Below, piece after piece: positions 1 to 9,058 of a stretch of 37,803 nucleotides of DNA (positions are counted from its first letter, which is position 1; every line of letters starts with the position of its first letter). The stretch is taken from positions 1-37,803 of the forward strand of contig PAPN01000023.1 in the NCBI GenBank assembly GCA_002708925.1. Direction: 5' to 3'. The position numbers were made by a program, and so were the translations under genes. Origin of the DNA: Paracoccaceae bacterium (GTDB taxonomy: Bacteria > Pseudomonadota > Alphaproteobacteria > Rhodobacterales > Rhodobacteraceae). Under the pieces are notes generated by a model that saw only the letters and a list, made by a program, of their open reading frames with translations, searched no databases and was not told where the DNA came from.

Positions 1-655
<655 letters not shown>

Positions 656-720
656 TTACGGCATCCTGCCCCGATCCTGTTTTGCGGCGTTCCGGATTGG
701 GTTCACCGCGCTTCTGGGCG

Positions 721-750
721 TATATAAGGAGGGCGAAAGCACCCTGCAAG
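721..750 (-). promoter_or_regulatory. Putative heat-shock sigma factor (RpoH) promoter of dnaK
   Basis: On the minus strand CTTGCA (750-745) is followed after about 15 bases by CCTTATAT (729-722). This fits the alphaproteobacterial RpoH pattern of a CTTG -35 element and a C(C/T)TAT-type -10 element. It would start transcription near position 715 and give dnaK a leader of about 108 bases. The assignment rests on motif and position only. Confidence 0.5.
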
Positions 751-827
751 CATTGCGACGCGGCGGATTTTACGATTCCGCGTGAAAATGGCGTCAGGGT
801 ATGAATTTCGGGTAAAAGGTGATGAAA

Positions 828-1430
828 ATGGCAGAGATCGACATCCGGGGATTTCGGATTTTGCAGGGGTATCTGGAGGGCGCGGCGCAGGAATCGCTGG
901 TGCAGGATTTGCGGCAGGTGATCCTGGCCGCGCCCCTGTTTTCGCCGCTGACACCTTATGGAAAGCCGATGAGCGTCCGGATGACCTCGGCCGGGCGCTA
1001 CGGCTGGTATGCGGATCGCCGGGGCTATTGTTACAGGCCGCGTCACCCGCAGGGCGGGCCATGGCCGCCGATCCCCGAGGCGATTTTGCAAATCTGGCGG
1101 GCGCTGGTCAGCGCTGAGCGCGATCCGGATTGCTGCCTGATCAATTTCTATGGCGAAGGCGCGCGTATGGGGATGCATCAGGACAGGGACGAGGCGGATT
1201 TCACCTGGCCGGTTCTGTCTGTTTCCCTGGGGGACGAGGGGCTGTTTCGGATCGGTAACGAGACGCGCGGCGGTAAGACCGAGAGTATCTGGCTGAACTC
1301 AGGGGATGTGGTGGTCATGGGCGGCGCCGCGCGGCTGACCTATCACGGGGTGGATCGAATCCGGTTCGGCTCGTCCCGGTTGTTGCCCAAAGGCGGCCGC
1401 ATAAACCTGACGTGCCGTGTGGTCGATTAA
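828..1430 (+). CDS. alkB: AlkB-like 2-oxoglutarate/Fe(II) dioxygenase (alkylated-nucleic-acid repair)
   Basis: This 200-residue protein belongs to the AlkB family, which oxidatively removes methyl groups from 1-methyladenine and 3-methylcytosine using Fe(II) and 2-oxoglutarate. The iron triad is visible as H117-x-D119 (in MHQDRDE) and H173 (in YHGVDR). The C-terminal arginines, ending LTCRVVD, match those that bind 2-oxoglutarate. INFYGEGARMGMHQD is a family signature. I chose the ATG at 828, about 8 bases after AAAAGG (814-819); the in-frame ATG at 822 and GTG at 819 are alternatives. The gene diverges from dnaK, and its last four bases overlap the end of the convergent permease gene. Confidence 0.9.
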   Translation: MAEIDIRGFRILQGYLEGAAQESLVQDLRQVILAAPLFSPLTPYGKPMSVRMTSAGRYGWYADRRGYCYRPRHPQGGPWPPIPEAILQIWRALVSAERDPDCCLINFYGEGARMGMHQDRDEADFTWPVLSVSLGDEGLFRIGNETRGGKTESIWLNSGDVVVMGGAARLTYHGVDRIRFGSSRLLPKGGRINLTCRVVD

Positions 1431-2272
1431 CGCCGCGCGCCCCAACTGACCGAGGAATGCCGGCGGGTATAAAACTCACCCATCAGGCCGATCATCAGGA
1501 ACACCAGCCCGAAATAAAACGGATATGTCGCCGAGGTATTGCGCGGCACATAATTGATGAACACGAACCCGCGCGACTGATCAATGCAGTGAAACAAGGG
1601 GTTCCAATCGAACATGGCCAACATGAACGAGGGCAGCGAGTTGGCCACGAACATCTTCCCCGAGGCGATCATATTCGCCCGCTGATACACCATGGTGAAA
1701 ATCCGCACTGGCGTCGGAAACCAGGGTTTCGCGGCCAGCAGCACCATCCCGATGCCCAGCCCCGAAAACCAGGCCAAAAGCAACATGCCAAACGCCTCGA
1801 CCGGCTGTTCGATGGTGAAGTGCTGAAAGCCTACATAGTAGACAAACAGAATGACCGCCAGAGACAGCACCTGAATGTAAAGCGCGCTTAGCGCGCCGGC
1901 GGCGATGGCGATAATTGTGTTCATCGGCGCGTGCAGCATCATCGGCGAGGTCGGCCCCTCGGATCCGACAACGGCACCGATGGTCTTAATCTGGGTCATA
2001 TAAAGGAAAACCCCAGACATCAGATACAGTAGGAAATCCCCCCGGATCGCCGCAGACCGCAGCCCCAGAACCGAGAACATGACATAAAAGGCCATCACGA
2101 AAATGATCACTTGCAGCATGTTCATGAACAGCGACATGAACGCATTGCCGTGGGTTTTCCGGATCGAGCGCGCGATGGAATGATAAATCAGTTCGGCAAT
2201 CGGTAATGCCGATCCCAAATTGGACGTTCGCTTGGTCTGGTGGAACATTTCCGCGCCGATCTGCCGTTTCAA
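1427..2272 (-). CDS. ABC-2 type polysaccharide export permease (KpsM/Wzm-like)
   Basis: This 281-residue inner-membrane protein has about six hydrophobic segments, for example near residues 48-70, 78-95, 115-145, 150-180 and 240-260, and resembles the permease of KpsM/Wzm capsule or O-antigen exporters. The amphipathic N-terminus (residues 20-45) is typical of the family. It would pair with a KpsT/Wzt ATPase to move a lipid-linked polysaccharide across the inner membrane. No such ATPase is found in the window, so the partner must be elsewhere. The gene is divergent from the cysQ-like gene and converges on alkB with a 4-base overlap. Substrate cannot be read from the sequence. Confidence 0.8.
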   Translation of the reverse strand: MKRQIGAEMFHQTKRTSNLGSALPIAELIYHSIARSIRKTHGNAFMSLFMNMLQVIIFVMAFYVMFSVLGLRSAAIRGDFLLYLMSGVFLYMTQIKTIGAVVGSEGPTSPMMLHAPMNTIIAIAAGALSALYIQVLSLAVILFVYYVGFQHFTIEQPVEAFGMLLLAWFSGLGIGMVLLAAKPWFPTPVRIFTMVYQRANMIASGKMFVANSLPSFMLAMFDWNPLFHCIDQSRGFVFINYVPRNTSATYPFYFGLVFLMIGLMGEFYTRRHSSVSWGARR

Positions 2273-2384
2273 AGGTTTTTTCGCATGGAATTCTTGCCGT
2301 TCCGTTAGCAGAATATCATAAGGGGGATGACGTTAATAATCAACAAAACCCGTTTCTTGTGGGTTGAAAACTGGGGCAAGTGCT

Positions 2385-3182
2385 TTGGATTACGAAAAAC
2401 TGACCACCGTGATGCGCCGTCTGGCTTTGGAAGCAGGCGACAAGATCATGGAGATTTACAACTCGGATGATTTCGAGGTGAAAACCAAATCCGACGAAAG
2501 CCCCGTGACCGAAGCAGACGAAGCGGCGGATGCTCTGATCTCAGCCGGCTTGCGCGCTGAATTCCCCGATGTAACCCTGATCACCGAGGAACAAGCCGAC
2601 AGCCACAGCGCCAAAGCCGAAACCTTTCTGATCGTTGACCCGCTGGACGGGACCAAGGAATTCGTCCACCGCCGCGGCGATTTCACCGTCAATATCGCCT
2701 ATGTGGAAAACGGCGTGCCGACCCGCGGCGTCGTTTATGCCCCGGCAAAGGATCGGATGTTCCTGACGCTGGCCGATGGCTCCTCGGTTGAGGAAACAGG
2801 CGATTTCGCCAAGGACGCGATGGGGGCAACCACTGCGATTCAGGTCTCGGACGCGGATAATACGGCGCTGCTGGTCGTGGCCTCGAAATCGCACCGCGAT
2901 CAGGCGACGGACGATTACATCAACAAATACGCGGTGGCGGATTCCAAAAGCGCGGGCTCGTCGCTGAAATTCTGCCTGGTGGCCACGGGCGAGGCCGACA
3001 TCTACCCCCGCGTTGGCCGCACGATGGAGTGGGACACCGCCGCGGGCCACGCCGTTCTGCATGGCGCAGGTGGCAAGGTTGTGCGTTTCGACGATCACAG
3101 CCCGCTGGTTTACGGCAAAGAGGACTATGCCAACCCGTTCTTCATCGCCTATTCTCCGAGTGTCGCGCTAAAGCAGGCCTAG
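2385..3182 (+). CDS. cysQ: 3'(2'),5'-bisphosphate nucleotidase, CysQ type (inositol monophosphatase superfamily)
   Basis: This 265-residue cytoplasmic phosphatase of the inositol monophosphatase superfamily would hydrolyse 3'-phosphoadenosine 5'-phosphate (PAP), the by-product of PAPS-using reactions. The metal-binding motif DPLDGTKEF, with the upstream acidic pair ITEEQAD, is clear. The C-terminal motif MEWDTAAGHAVL is the second superfamily signature. I prefer the TTG at 2385, which gives MDYEKL and follows GGGG at 2373-2376; an in-frame TTG at 2364 would add seven residues. PAP removal fits the presence of four sulfotransferase-like genes later in the window, since those enzymes release PAP. 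That link is inference. Confidence 0.88.
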   Translation: MDYEKLTTVMRRLALEAGDKIMEIYNSDDFEVKTKSDESPVTEADEAADALISAGLRAEFPDVTLITEEQADSHSAKAETFLIVDPLDGTKEFVHRRGDFTVNIAYVENGVPTRGVVYAPAKDRMFLTLADGSSVEETGDFAKDAMGATTAIQVSDADNTALLVVASKSHRDQATDDYINKYAVADSKSAGSSLKFCLVATGEADIYPRVGRTMEWDTAAGHAVLHGAGGKVVRFDDHSPLVYGKEDYANPFFIAYSPSVALKQA

Positions 3183-3212
3183 GCGGATCACCCGGCCTGG
3201 CCGAGGAGGACC

Positions 3213-4445
3213 ATGGATCAGCCGCCCATCAGTGTTGTTGTGGTCAGCCGGGGCAGGCCAGCCAGCCTGTCCCTGTGTCTGACCGGCCTGGCGCGGCTGT
3301 ATTACCGTAATCATGAGGTTATCGTCGTCGCGGATGCCGCCGGGCTGTCTGCGGCTCGCGCTTTGCCGTTTGCCCGGCACCTGAAGCTGATCCCGTATGA
3401 GGTGGCGAATATCTCGGGTGCACGGAATTTGGGGATTTCGGCTTCGGCCGGGGAAATCGTGGCCTTTATTGACGATGATGCCGTGCCCGAACCCACCTGG
3501 CTGACCCATCTGGCCGAGGCATTTTCGGATTCCAAAGTGGGCGCTGCCGGAGGATTTGTCATCGGGCGGAACGGGATTTCCTGGCAATGGAAGGCCCGCG
3601 CGCTGAATACCGGCGGGCAAGCCAGCGCTCTGAATGTAGATGAGAGCGTGACAACTGTCCTGCACCCCTCGGCGGGGCGGGCCGTGAAAACCGAAGGCAC
3701 CAATATGGCCGTGCGGCGCTGGGTGCTGAAGAAACTGGGCGGGTTTGACGAAAATTTTCGCTTCTACATGGATGAAACCGATCTGAACATGCGTCTGGCG
3801 CAACTGGGGATTGCGACGGCGATTGTGCCGTCCGCCATTGTGCACCATGCCTATGCCCCCAGCGCGCGCCGTCGTCAGGACCGGGCGGTTCTGGATTTGT
3901 CGGATATCGGGCGCAGTTCGGCTCTGTTCTGGCGCAAACACGCCTTACATCAAGACCGGGGCAGGTTTCGCACCGATCTGGAAACCGAGCAGCGCAAACG
4001 CGTTCTGCGCCAGATGACCGCAGGCCTGCTAGAGCCCGGCGCCGCCCGAGCCGCGCTGAAATCCTTGCAAACCGGACTGACCGAGGGGGCTGTCGCCCTT
4101 CAGGTGCCACCAACGCATATTGCCCGCCGCCCCGATGATTTTCTGCGGTTTCCCAGCCTGGCGACGGGTAAGGCGATCACGCTTTGCTCGGGTCGGTTGG
4201 GGCGGCGCAAGATGATGCAACAGGCGCGTGATCTGGCCGCCCAGGGGCATACTGTTTCGGCCTATAGTCTGACGAAAACGGCGGTTTTCCATACTGTTAA
4301 ATTTCTGCCAGATGGGTATTGGTTACAAACAGGAGGACAATTCGGAAGAAGCAACCGGGGCACGGCCTTGTTCCGCCTGATCAGCCGGAAATCCCGGCTG
4401 CGGCAGGAACGAAACCGGGTCAGGAAATGGCGAGAGATCGCCTAA
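3213..4445 (+). CDS. Family 2 glycosyltransferase (GT-A fold)
   Basis: This 410-residue protein has an N-terminal GT2 domain (residues 5-220) that starts ISVVVVSRGRP. The acidic nucleotide-sugar-binding motif IDDDA is at residues 86-90, and the ANISGARNLGISAS segment precedes it. The catalytic-base region is MDETDLNMRL around 186-195. The C-terminal 180 residues match no family I recognise and end in a basic stretch. It lies 30 bases after cysQ, so the two are probably co-transcribed. Donor and acceptor sugars are unknown; the galU and galE genes that follow suggest a hexose. No membrane segment is seen, so it probably acts on the cytoplasmic face. Confidence 0.85.
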   Translation: MDQPPISVVVVSRGRPASLSLCLTGLARLYYRNHEVIVVADAAGLSAARALPFARHLKLIPYEVANISGARNLGISASAGEIVAFIDDDAVPEPTWLTHLAEAFSDSKVGAAGGFVIGRNGISWQWKARALNTGGQASALNVDESVTTVLHPSAGRAVKTEGTNMAVRRWVLKKLGGFDENFRFYMDETDLNMRLAQLGIATAIVPSAIVHHAYAPSARRRQDRAVLDLSDIGRSSALFWRKHALHQDRGRFRTDLETEQRKRVLRQMTAGLLEPGAARAALKSLQTGLTEGAVALQVPPTHIARRPDDFLRFPSLATGKAITLCSGRLGRRKMMQQARDLAAQGHTVSAYSLTKTAVFHTVKFLPDGYWLQTGGQFGRSNRGTALFRLISRKSRLRQERNRVRKWREIA

Positions 4446-4584
4446 GTTTTCATCGAAAAAGCGGATCACGCCGCCAATTCGCATAAAGAGACGCCTGTTT
4501 GATCGGCTTTTGCCCAAAACCGCGCCATATCTCGGGGATAGTTTCCGTTTTTCTGGATCATGAGGAATTCCAAAGGACTTGATG

Positions 4585-5478
4585 ATGACACGTAAGGTTA
4601 CGAAGGCGATTTTTCCTGTTGCCGGCCTGGGGACGCGTTTTTTGCCCGCGACGAAATCGGTGCCCAAAGAGATCATGACGCTGGTGGACCGCCCGCTGGT
4701 GCAATACGCGATCGACGAGGCCCGCGCCGCCGGGATCGAGGAATTCATCTTTGTCACTTCGCGCGGGAAATCGGCGCTTGAGGATTATTTCGATCAGCGC
4801 CCCTATCTGGAAGACGAGCTGCGCAAGAAGAACAAGACCAAGCTGCTGGAGGTTCTGGAAACCACCAATATGGAAAGCGGCGCGGTGGCCTATATCCGCC
4901 AGGCTCAGGCGCTGGGTCTGGGACATGCGGTGTGGTGCGCGCGCCGTCTGATCCATGACGAACCCTTCGCGGTGATCCTGCCCGATGACGTGATCGCGGC
5001 GGAAAAGCCCTGCCTGCAACAGATGGTCGAGGCCTATCAGGAAACCGGCGGCAGCATGGTCGCCGCGATGGAAGTCCCGCCCGAGAAAGTCTCGGCCTAC
5101 GGGGTGCTGGACGTGAAGGAAGACATGGGCTCGGTCGTGTCGGTGAACGGCATGGTGGAAAAGCCCCCCGCCGGCACCGAGCCGTCCAACCTGGCGGTGA
5201 TCGGCCGCTATATCCTGTCGCCCAACGTGCTGAAAACGCTGGATAAAAAGGAAACCGGCGCGGGCGGAGAAATCCAGCTGACCGACGCCATCGCCCGCGA
5301 GATCACCCAGGGCCGCGGCGTCTACGGGCTGCGTTTCAACGGCGAGCGTTTCGATTGCGGCTCCAAGGCGGGCTTCTTGCAGGCCACCATCGCCTTCGGC
5401 CTCTCACGCGACGACCTGCGCGATGAGCTCATGGACTACCTGCAGGCCGTGACCCATACCGACAAGGCAGCCCAGTAA
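4585..5478 (+). CDS. galU: UTP-glucose-1-phosphate uridylyltransferase
   Basis: This 297-residue enzyme makes UDP-glucose from UTP and glucose 1-phosphate. The nucleotide-binding signature FPVAGLGTRFLPATKS lies near residues 10-25. KEIMTLVDRPLVQYAIDEA and VEKPPAGTEPSNLAVIGRY are family-typical blocks. Starts are possible at TTG 4579, ATG 4582 and ATG 4585; I chose 4585 because it sits 7 bases after AAAGGA (4572-4577) and gives the usual MTRKVTKA start. galE follows 9 bases after the stop, so the two form an operon that supplies UDP-glucose and UDP-galactose for the glycosyltransferases and for glf downstream. Confidence 0.96.
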   Translation: MTRKVTKAIFPVAGLGTRFLPATKSVPKEIMTLVDRPLVQYAIDEARAAGIEEFIFVTSRGKSALEDYFDQRPYLEDELRKKNKTKLLEVLETTNMESGAVAYIRQAQALGLGHAVWCARRLIHDEPFAVILPDDVIAAEKPCLQQMVEAYQETGGSMVAAMEVPPEKVSAYGVLDVKEDMGSVVSVNGMVEKPPAGTEPSNLAVIGRYILSPNVLKTLDKKETGAGGEIQLTDAIAREITQGRGVYGLRFNGERFDCGSKAGFLQATIAFGLSRDDLRDELMDYLQAVTHTDKAAQ

Positions 5479-5487
5479 GGACGTTCC

Positions 5488-6471
5488 ATGACCAATGTTC
5501 TGGTGACCGGCGGGGCCGGGTACATCGGCAGCCACGCCTGCAAGGCGCTGAAGGCGGCCGGGTTCACCCCTGTGACCTTTGATAATCTTGTCACCGGCTG
5601 GCAGGACGCGGTGAAATTCGGCCCCTTTGAGAAGGGCGATCTGCTGGACCGCGCTCGCCTGGATCAGGTGTTCGCCCAATATCAGCCCGTGGCGGTGATG
5701 CATTTCGCCGCGCTGTCTCAGGTTGGCGAAAGCATGTCCAACCCCGGCAAATACTGGCTGAACAACACCGGCGGATCGCTGAACCTCATTGAGGCCGCGG
5801 CCGAGGCCGGCTGTCTGAACTTCGTCTTTTCCTCGACCTGCGCCACCTATGGTGAACAGGACAACGTGGTGTTGAACGAGGACAGCGTGCAGCTGCCGAT
5901 CAACGCCTATGGCGGCTCCAAACGCACGATCGAGGATATGCTGCGCGACTTTGACGCCTCTCATGGGATGAAATCGGTGATCTTCCGCTATTTCAACGTG
6001 GCCGGTGGCGACCCCGAGGCCGAGGTGGGCGAATTCCACCGCCCCGAGACCCATCTGATCCCGCTGATTCTGGATGCGATTGACGGCAAGCGCGACGCGC
6101 TGACCATCTTTGGCACCGATTACGACACGCCCGATGGCACCTGCATTCGCGATTACGTCCATGTCTGCGATCTGGTGGATGCGCATGTTCTGGGGGTGGA
6201 CTGGCTGAAGGCCGGTCAAGGCAGCCGGGTGTTCAATCTGGGCACGGGCAGCGGTTTTTCCGTGCGCGAGGTCATGGACGCCGCCGCCGCCGTCACGGGC
6301 CGCAAGGTGCCCTATACCGAAGGGCCGCGCCGGGCGGGCGATTGCACCAAACTGGTGTCCGGATCCACCCGCGCCGAGGAAGAGCTGGGCTGGCGCCCCA
6401 AACGCTCGACCCTGGATCTGATGATCGCCGATGCCTGGCGCTGGCACCAATCGGGCCATTACGAGAAATAA
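5488..6471 (+). CDS. galE: UDP-glucose 4-epimerase
   Basis: This 327-residue short-chain dehydrogenase/reductase interconverts UDP-glucose and UDP-galactose. The NAD-binding motif TGGAGYIGSHA is at residues 7-17. The catalytic serine/threonine block is SSTCATYG (115-122), and the YxxxK pair is Y141 and K145 in AYGGSK. DYVHVCDLVDAH is a family-typical block. The gene is tightly coupled to galU. UDP-galactose from this step is the substrate of the glf product at 24.3 kb, so the pair supports a galactofuranose branch. It ends just before a strong terminator, closing the galU-galE unit. Confidence 0.96.
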   Translation: MTNVLVTGGAGYIGSHACKALKAAGFTPVTFDNLVTGWQDAVKFGPFEKGDLLDRARLDQVFAQYQPVAVMHFAALSQVGESMSNPGKYWLNNTGGSLNLIEAAAEAGCLNFVFSSTCATYGEQDNVVLNEDSVQLPINAYGGSKRTIEDMLRDFDASHGMKSVIFRYFNVAGGDPEAEVGEFHRPETHLIPLILDAIDGKRDALTIFGTDYDTPDGTCIRDYVHVCDLVDAHVLGVDWLKAGQGSRVFNLGTGSGFSVREVMDAAAAVTGRKVPYTEGPRRAGDCTKLVSGSTRAEEELGWRPKRSTLDLMIADAWRWHQSGHYEK

Positions 6472-6477
6472 CACCAC

Positions 6478-6502
6478 AGGCCCGCCCCCGCGCGGGCCTT
6501 TT
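6478..6502 (+). terminator. Rho-independent terminator after galE
   Basis: AGGCCCGC (6478-6485) pairs with GCGGGCCT (6492-6499) around a 6-base loop and is followed by TTT. It lies 7 bases after the galE stop codon and separates galU-galE from the rfb operon. Confidence 0.75.
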
Positions 6503-6562
6503 CATGCCAAGATTGCCGGATATGCAGCAATCCTCTAAGCCTTTGGTCAAAGGAGATTGTTC

Positions 6563-7129
6563 ATGCAGATTCAGGAAACCGCCCTGCCCGGCGTGCTGAT
6601 CCTGACGCCTCAGCGGTTTGGCGATCATCGCGGGTTCTTCAGCGAAAGCTGGAACCGGCAGCGCATGGCCGATCACGGGCTGGAGATTGATTTCGTGCAG
6701 GACAATCACTCGCTGTCTGCCGCCGTGGGCACGCTGCGGGGCCTGCATTTCCAAACGCCCCCCCATGCGCAGGCCAAGCTGGTGCGCTGCGGGCGTGGGG
6801 CCATGCTGGATGTGGCCGTGGATATTCGCCGCGCCAGCCCCACTTATGGGCAATGGGTGGGGGTCGAATTGACGGCTGAAAACGGGCGGCAATTGCTGAT
6901 CCCGGCCGGGTTTGCCCATGGCTTTGTCACCCGTGCGCCGGATACCGAGATCATCTATAAATGCAGTGACTATTACGCCCCGGAATGCGACCGGGCGCTG
7001 CGATACGATGATCCTCAGGTGGGGATTGAGTGGGGCCTGACCGGCGATCCGATCCTGTCGGAAAAAGACGCCGCCGCCCCCCTGCTGGCCGATCTGGACA
7101 GCCCGTTTACCTGGAAGGACGCGCAATGA
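6563..7129 (+). CDS. rfbC: dTDP-4-dehydrorhamnose 3,5-epimerase
   Basis: This 188-residue cupin enzyme is the third step of dTDP-L-rhamnose synthesis. The family core is visible as [29 protein letters not shown] with catalytic H62, and [12 protein letters not shown]132 in [12 protein letters not shown] is the expected second catalytic residue. The ATG at 6563 is 6 bases after a strong AGGAGA (6551-6556), which decides the start. It is the first gene of rfbCBDA; its TGA overlaps the ATG of rfbB (7126-7129), which implies coupled translation. I see no clear promoter in the 60 bases between the galE terminator and this gene. Confidence 0.96.
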   Translation: MQIQETALPGVLILTPQRFGDHRGFFSESWNRQRMADHGLEIDFVQDNHSLSAAVGTLRGLHFQTPPHAQAKLVRCGRGAMLDVAVDIRRASPTYGQWVGVELTAENGRQLLIPAGFAHGFVTRAPDTEIIYKCSDYYAPECDRALRYDDPQVGIEWGLTGDPILSEKDAAAPLLADLDSPFTWKDAQ

Positions 7130-8163
7130 CCCTTTTGATTACAGGCGGCGCGGGGTTCATCGGATCGGCCGTGGTGCGCCTGGCCATCGCGCGCGGGCAG
7201 CGCGTGGTGAATGTCGATGCGCTGACCTATGCCGCCTGCCTGGAGAATGTCGCCAGCGTCGCAGACAACCCGCTTTACCATTTCGAACAGGCCGACATCC
7301 GCGACGCCGAGGCCATGACCCGGATTTTCGCAGCGTATCGGCCCACCGCCGTGATGCATCTGGCCGCGGAATCCCATGTGGATCGGTCCATCGACGGGCC
7401 GGGTGCGTTCATCGAAACCAACGTGAACGGCACCTACACCCTGCTGCAAGCCGCCCGCGCCCAGTGGGAGGCGCAGGGCCGCCCCGCCGATTTCCGGTTT
7501 CACCATATTTCCACCGACGATGTTTACGGCACCCTGGGCGACACCGGCCAGTTCACCGAGGACACGCCCTATGCGCCAAACAGTCCCTATTCTGCCTCAA
7601 AAGCCGCCAGCGACCATCTGGTGCGCGCCTGGCATGAAACCTATGGCCTGCCCGTGGTGCTGACCAATTGTTCCAACAATTACGGCCCCTATCATTTCCC
7701 CGAAAAGCTGATCCCCGTGGTGATCCTGAACGCGCTGGCCGGGCAGCCGATCCCCGTTTACGGGCAAGGCCTGAACGTGCGGGACTGGCTGTATGTGGAG
7801 GATCACGCCGATGCGCTACTAACGGTTCTGGCGCGCGGGCAAAACGGCCGCAGCTATAATATCGGCGGCGAGAACGAGGCCCGCAACATTGATCTGGTGC
7901 GGATGATCTGTGCCATTCTGGATCGCCTGCGGCCCGCAGATCGCCCCTATGACAGCCTGATCAGCTATGTGCAGGACCGCCCCGGCCATGATCTGCGCTA
8001 TGCGATTGATCCGGCGCGGATCCGGGCTGAGCTGGGCTGGCGGCCCTCGGTGACATTGGAGCAGGGGCTGGAGAAAACCGTGCAATGGTATCTGGAGAAC
8101 GAGGCCTGGTGGCGTCCGTTGCAGGCCCGTGCGGGTGTGGGCACACGGCTGGGAACGGGATGA
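7126..8163 (+). CDS. rfbB: dTDP-glucose 4,6-dehydratase
   Basis: This 345-residue NAD-dependent dehydratase converts dTDP-glucose to dTDP-4-keto-6-deoxyglucose. The dinucleotide motif TGGAGFIGS is at residues 6-14. The catalytic triad region is STDDVYG (129-135), with D131, and the YxxxK pair is Y155 and K159 in [23 protein letters not shown] and RDWLYVEDH are strong family signatures. The start is the ATG at 7126, overlapping the rfbC stop. The C-terminus ends normally before a G-rich gap leading to rfbD. Confidence 0.96.
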   Translation: MTLLITGGAGFIGSAVVRLAIARGQRVVNVDALTYAACLENVASVADNPLYHFEQADIRDAEAMTRIFAAYRPTAVMHLAAESHVDRSIDGPGAFIETNVNGTYTLLQAARAQWEAQGRPADFRFHHISTDDVYGTLGDTGQFTEDTPYAPNSPYSASKAASDHLVRAWHETYGLPVVLTNCSNNYGPYHFPEKLIPVVILNALAGQPIPVYGQGLNVRDWLYVEDHADALLTVLARGQNGRSYNIGGENEARNIDLVRMICAILDRLRPADRPYDSLISYVQDRPGHDLRYAIDPARIRAELGWRPSVTLEQGLEKTVQWYLENEAWWRPLQARAGVGTRLGTG

Positions 8164-8210
8164 GGGGGCGGGGCCTCCGGCGGGAGTATTTCGCGAGCAA
8201 AGAAAGGCGG
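8164..8210 (+). repeat. G-rich spacer with a recurrent Rhodobacteraceae intergenic motif
   Basis: The rfbB-rfbD spacer contains CCTCCGGCGGGAGTATTT, then CGCGAGCAAAGAAAGG. From memory, similar 'GGAGTATTT...CAAAGAAAG' blocks are common between genes in Rhodobacteraceae genomes. Only one copy is obvious in this window, so calling it a genomic repeat is recall, not observation. Its end, AGAAAGG (8201-8207), can act as the ribosome binding site for rfbD. Confidence 0.3.
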
Positions 8211-8215
8211 GGGGG

Positions 8216-9058
8216 ATGATCCTGGTCTTTGGGAAAACCGGGCAGGTGGCGCGGGAATTGGCGCGGGCCTGTCCTGAGGCGGTGTTTCTGGGGCGCGCCG
8301 AGGCGGATTTATGCGATCCTGCGGGATGTGCGGCGCATATACGGGCGTTGCGCCCCAGTGCGGTGATTAATGCGGCGGCCTATACGGCGGTGGACCGGGC
8401 TGAGGCGGAAGAGGATTTGGCGCAGGTGGTGAATGGCGCGGCACCGGGCGCGATGGCGCGGGCCTGTGCGGAATTGGATGTACCGTTTTTGCATGTCTCC
8501 ACCGATTATGTGTTTGATGGGTCGGGGGTGCGGCCTTGGGCGCCGGGGGATGCGGTGCATCCGGTGAATGCCTATGGGCGGTCCAAGCTGGCGGGCGAGC
8601 GGGCGATTGCGCAGGCCGGGGGGCGTTGGGCTGTGTTGCGGACGTCTTGGGTGTTTTCGGCCCATGGGGCGAATTTCGTGAAAACCATGTTGCGCCTGTC
8701 CGAGAGCCGCGACGCGCTGAGCGTGGTAGCCGATCAGATCGGCGGGCCGACGCCGGCGCGGGGGATTGCGCAGGCTTTGGTGCAGATGGCCTAGGCGATG
8801 AGCGCGGGGCAGGGCGGTGGAATTTACCATTACGCCGGGGCCCCCGCCACCAGCTGGGCCTGTTTCGCGCGCGAAACATTTGCCTTGGCCGGGCGGGATG
8901 TGACGGTGACGGATATTCCCAGCGCGGACTATCCGACGCCGGCGGCGCGGCCCTTGAATTCCCGGCTGGAGTGCCGCGCAATAGAGACAGATTTCGGGAT
9001 AGAACAGCCCGATTGGAAGGCCGCTTTGGCCGAGGTGATACACGAGGTGAGCGCATGA
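8216..9058 (+). pseudogene. rfbD: dTDP-4-dehydrorhamnose reductase, interrupted by an in-frame TAG
   Basis: The frame encodes the last enzyme of dTDP-L-rhamnose synthesis, an NADPH-dependent reductase. The start MILVFGKTGQVAREL, the NAAAYTAVDRAE block, STDYVFDG, and the YxxxK pair (Y120, K124 in YGRSK) are all present. At codon 193 (8792-8794) the reading frame has TAG. Eighty-seven more residues continue in the same frame with family-typical sequence, GGIYHYAGAPATSW and ending before rfbA. There is no shift, just one stop. The truncated 192-residue product would lose the C-terminal substrate-binding part. ATG 8798 could restart the tail. Either this is a real nonsense mutation, a suppressed codon, or a sequencing error. 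A parS-like palindrome sits in the tail at 8861-8878. Confidence 0.85.
8861..8878. other. parS-like palindrome inside rfbD
   Basis: TGTTTCGCGCGCGAAACA is a perfect 18-bp palindrome, identical to copies at 10462 and 11622 beside parB. It lies in the reading frame of the rfbD tail, encoding CFARET, so the coding sequence tolerates a ParB site. The outer arms TGTTTC and GAAACA are those of the canonical chromosomal parS, but the centre is GCGCGC (6 bp) rather than ACGT (4 bp). Confidence 0.75.

Noticed and set aside
8798-9058. A separate small gene of 86 residues after the rfbD stop
   Set aside because: It is in the same frame as rfbD and has the C-terminal sequence of the same enzyme, so it is better read as the tail of an interrupted gene. 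Restart at ATG 8798 remains possible.
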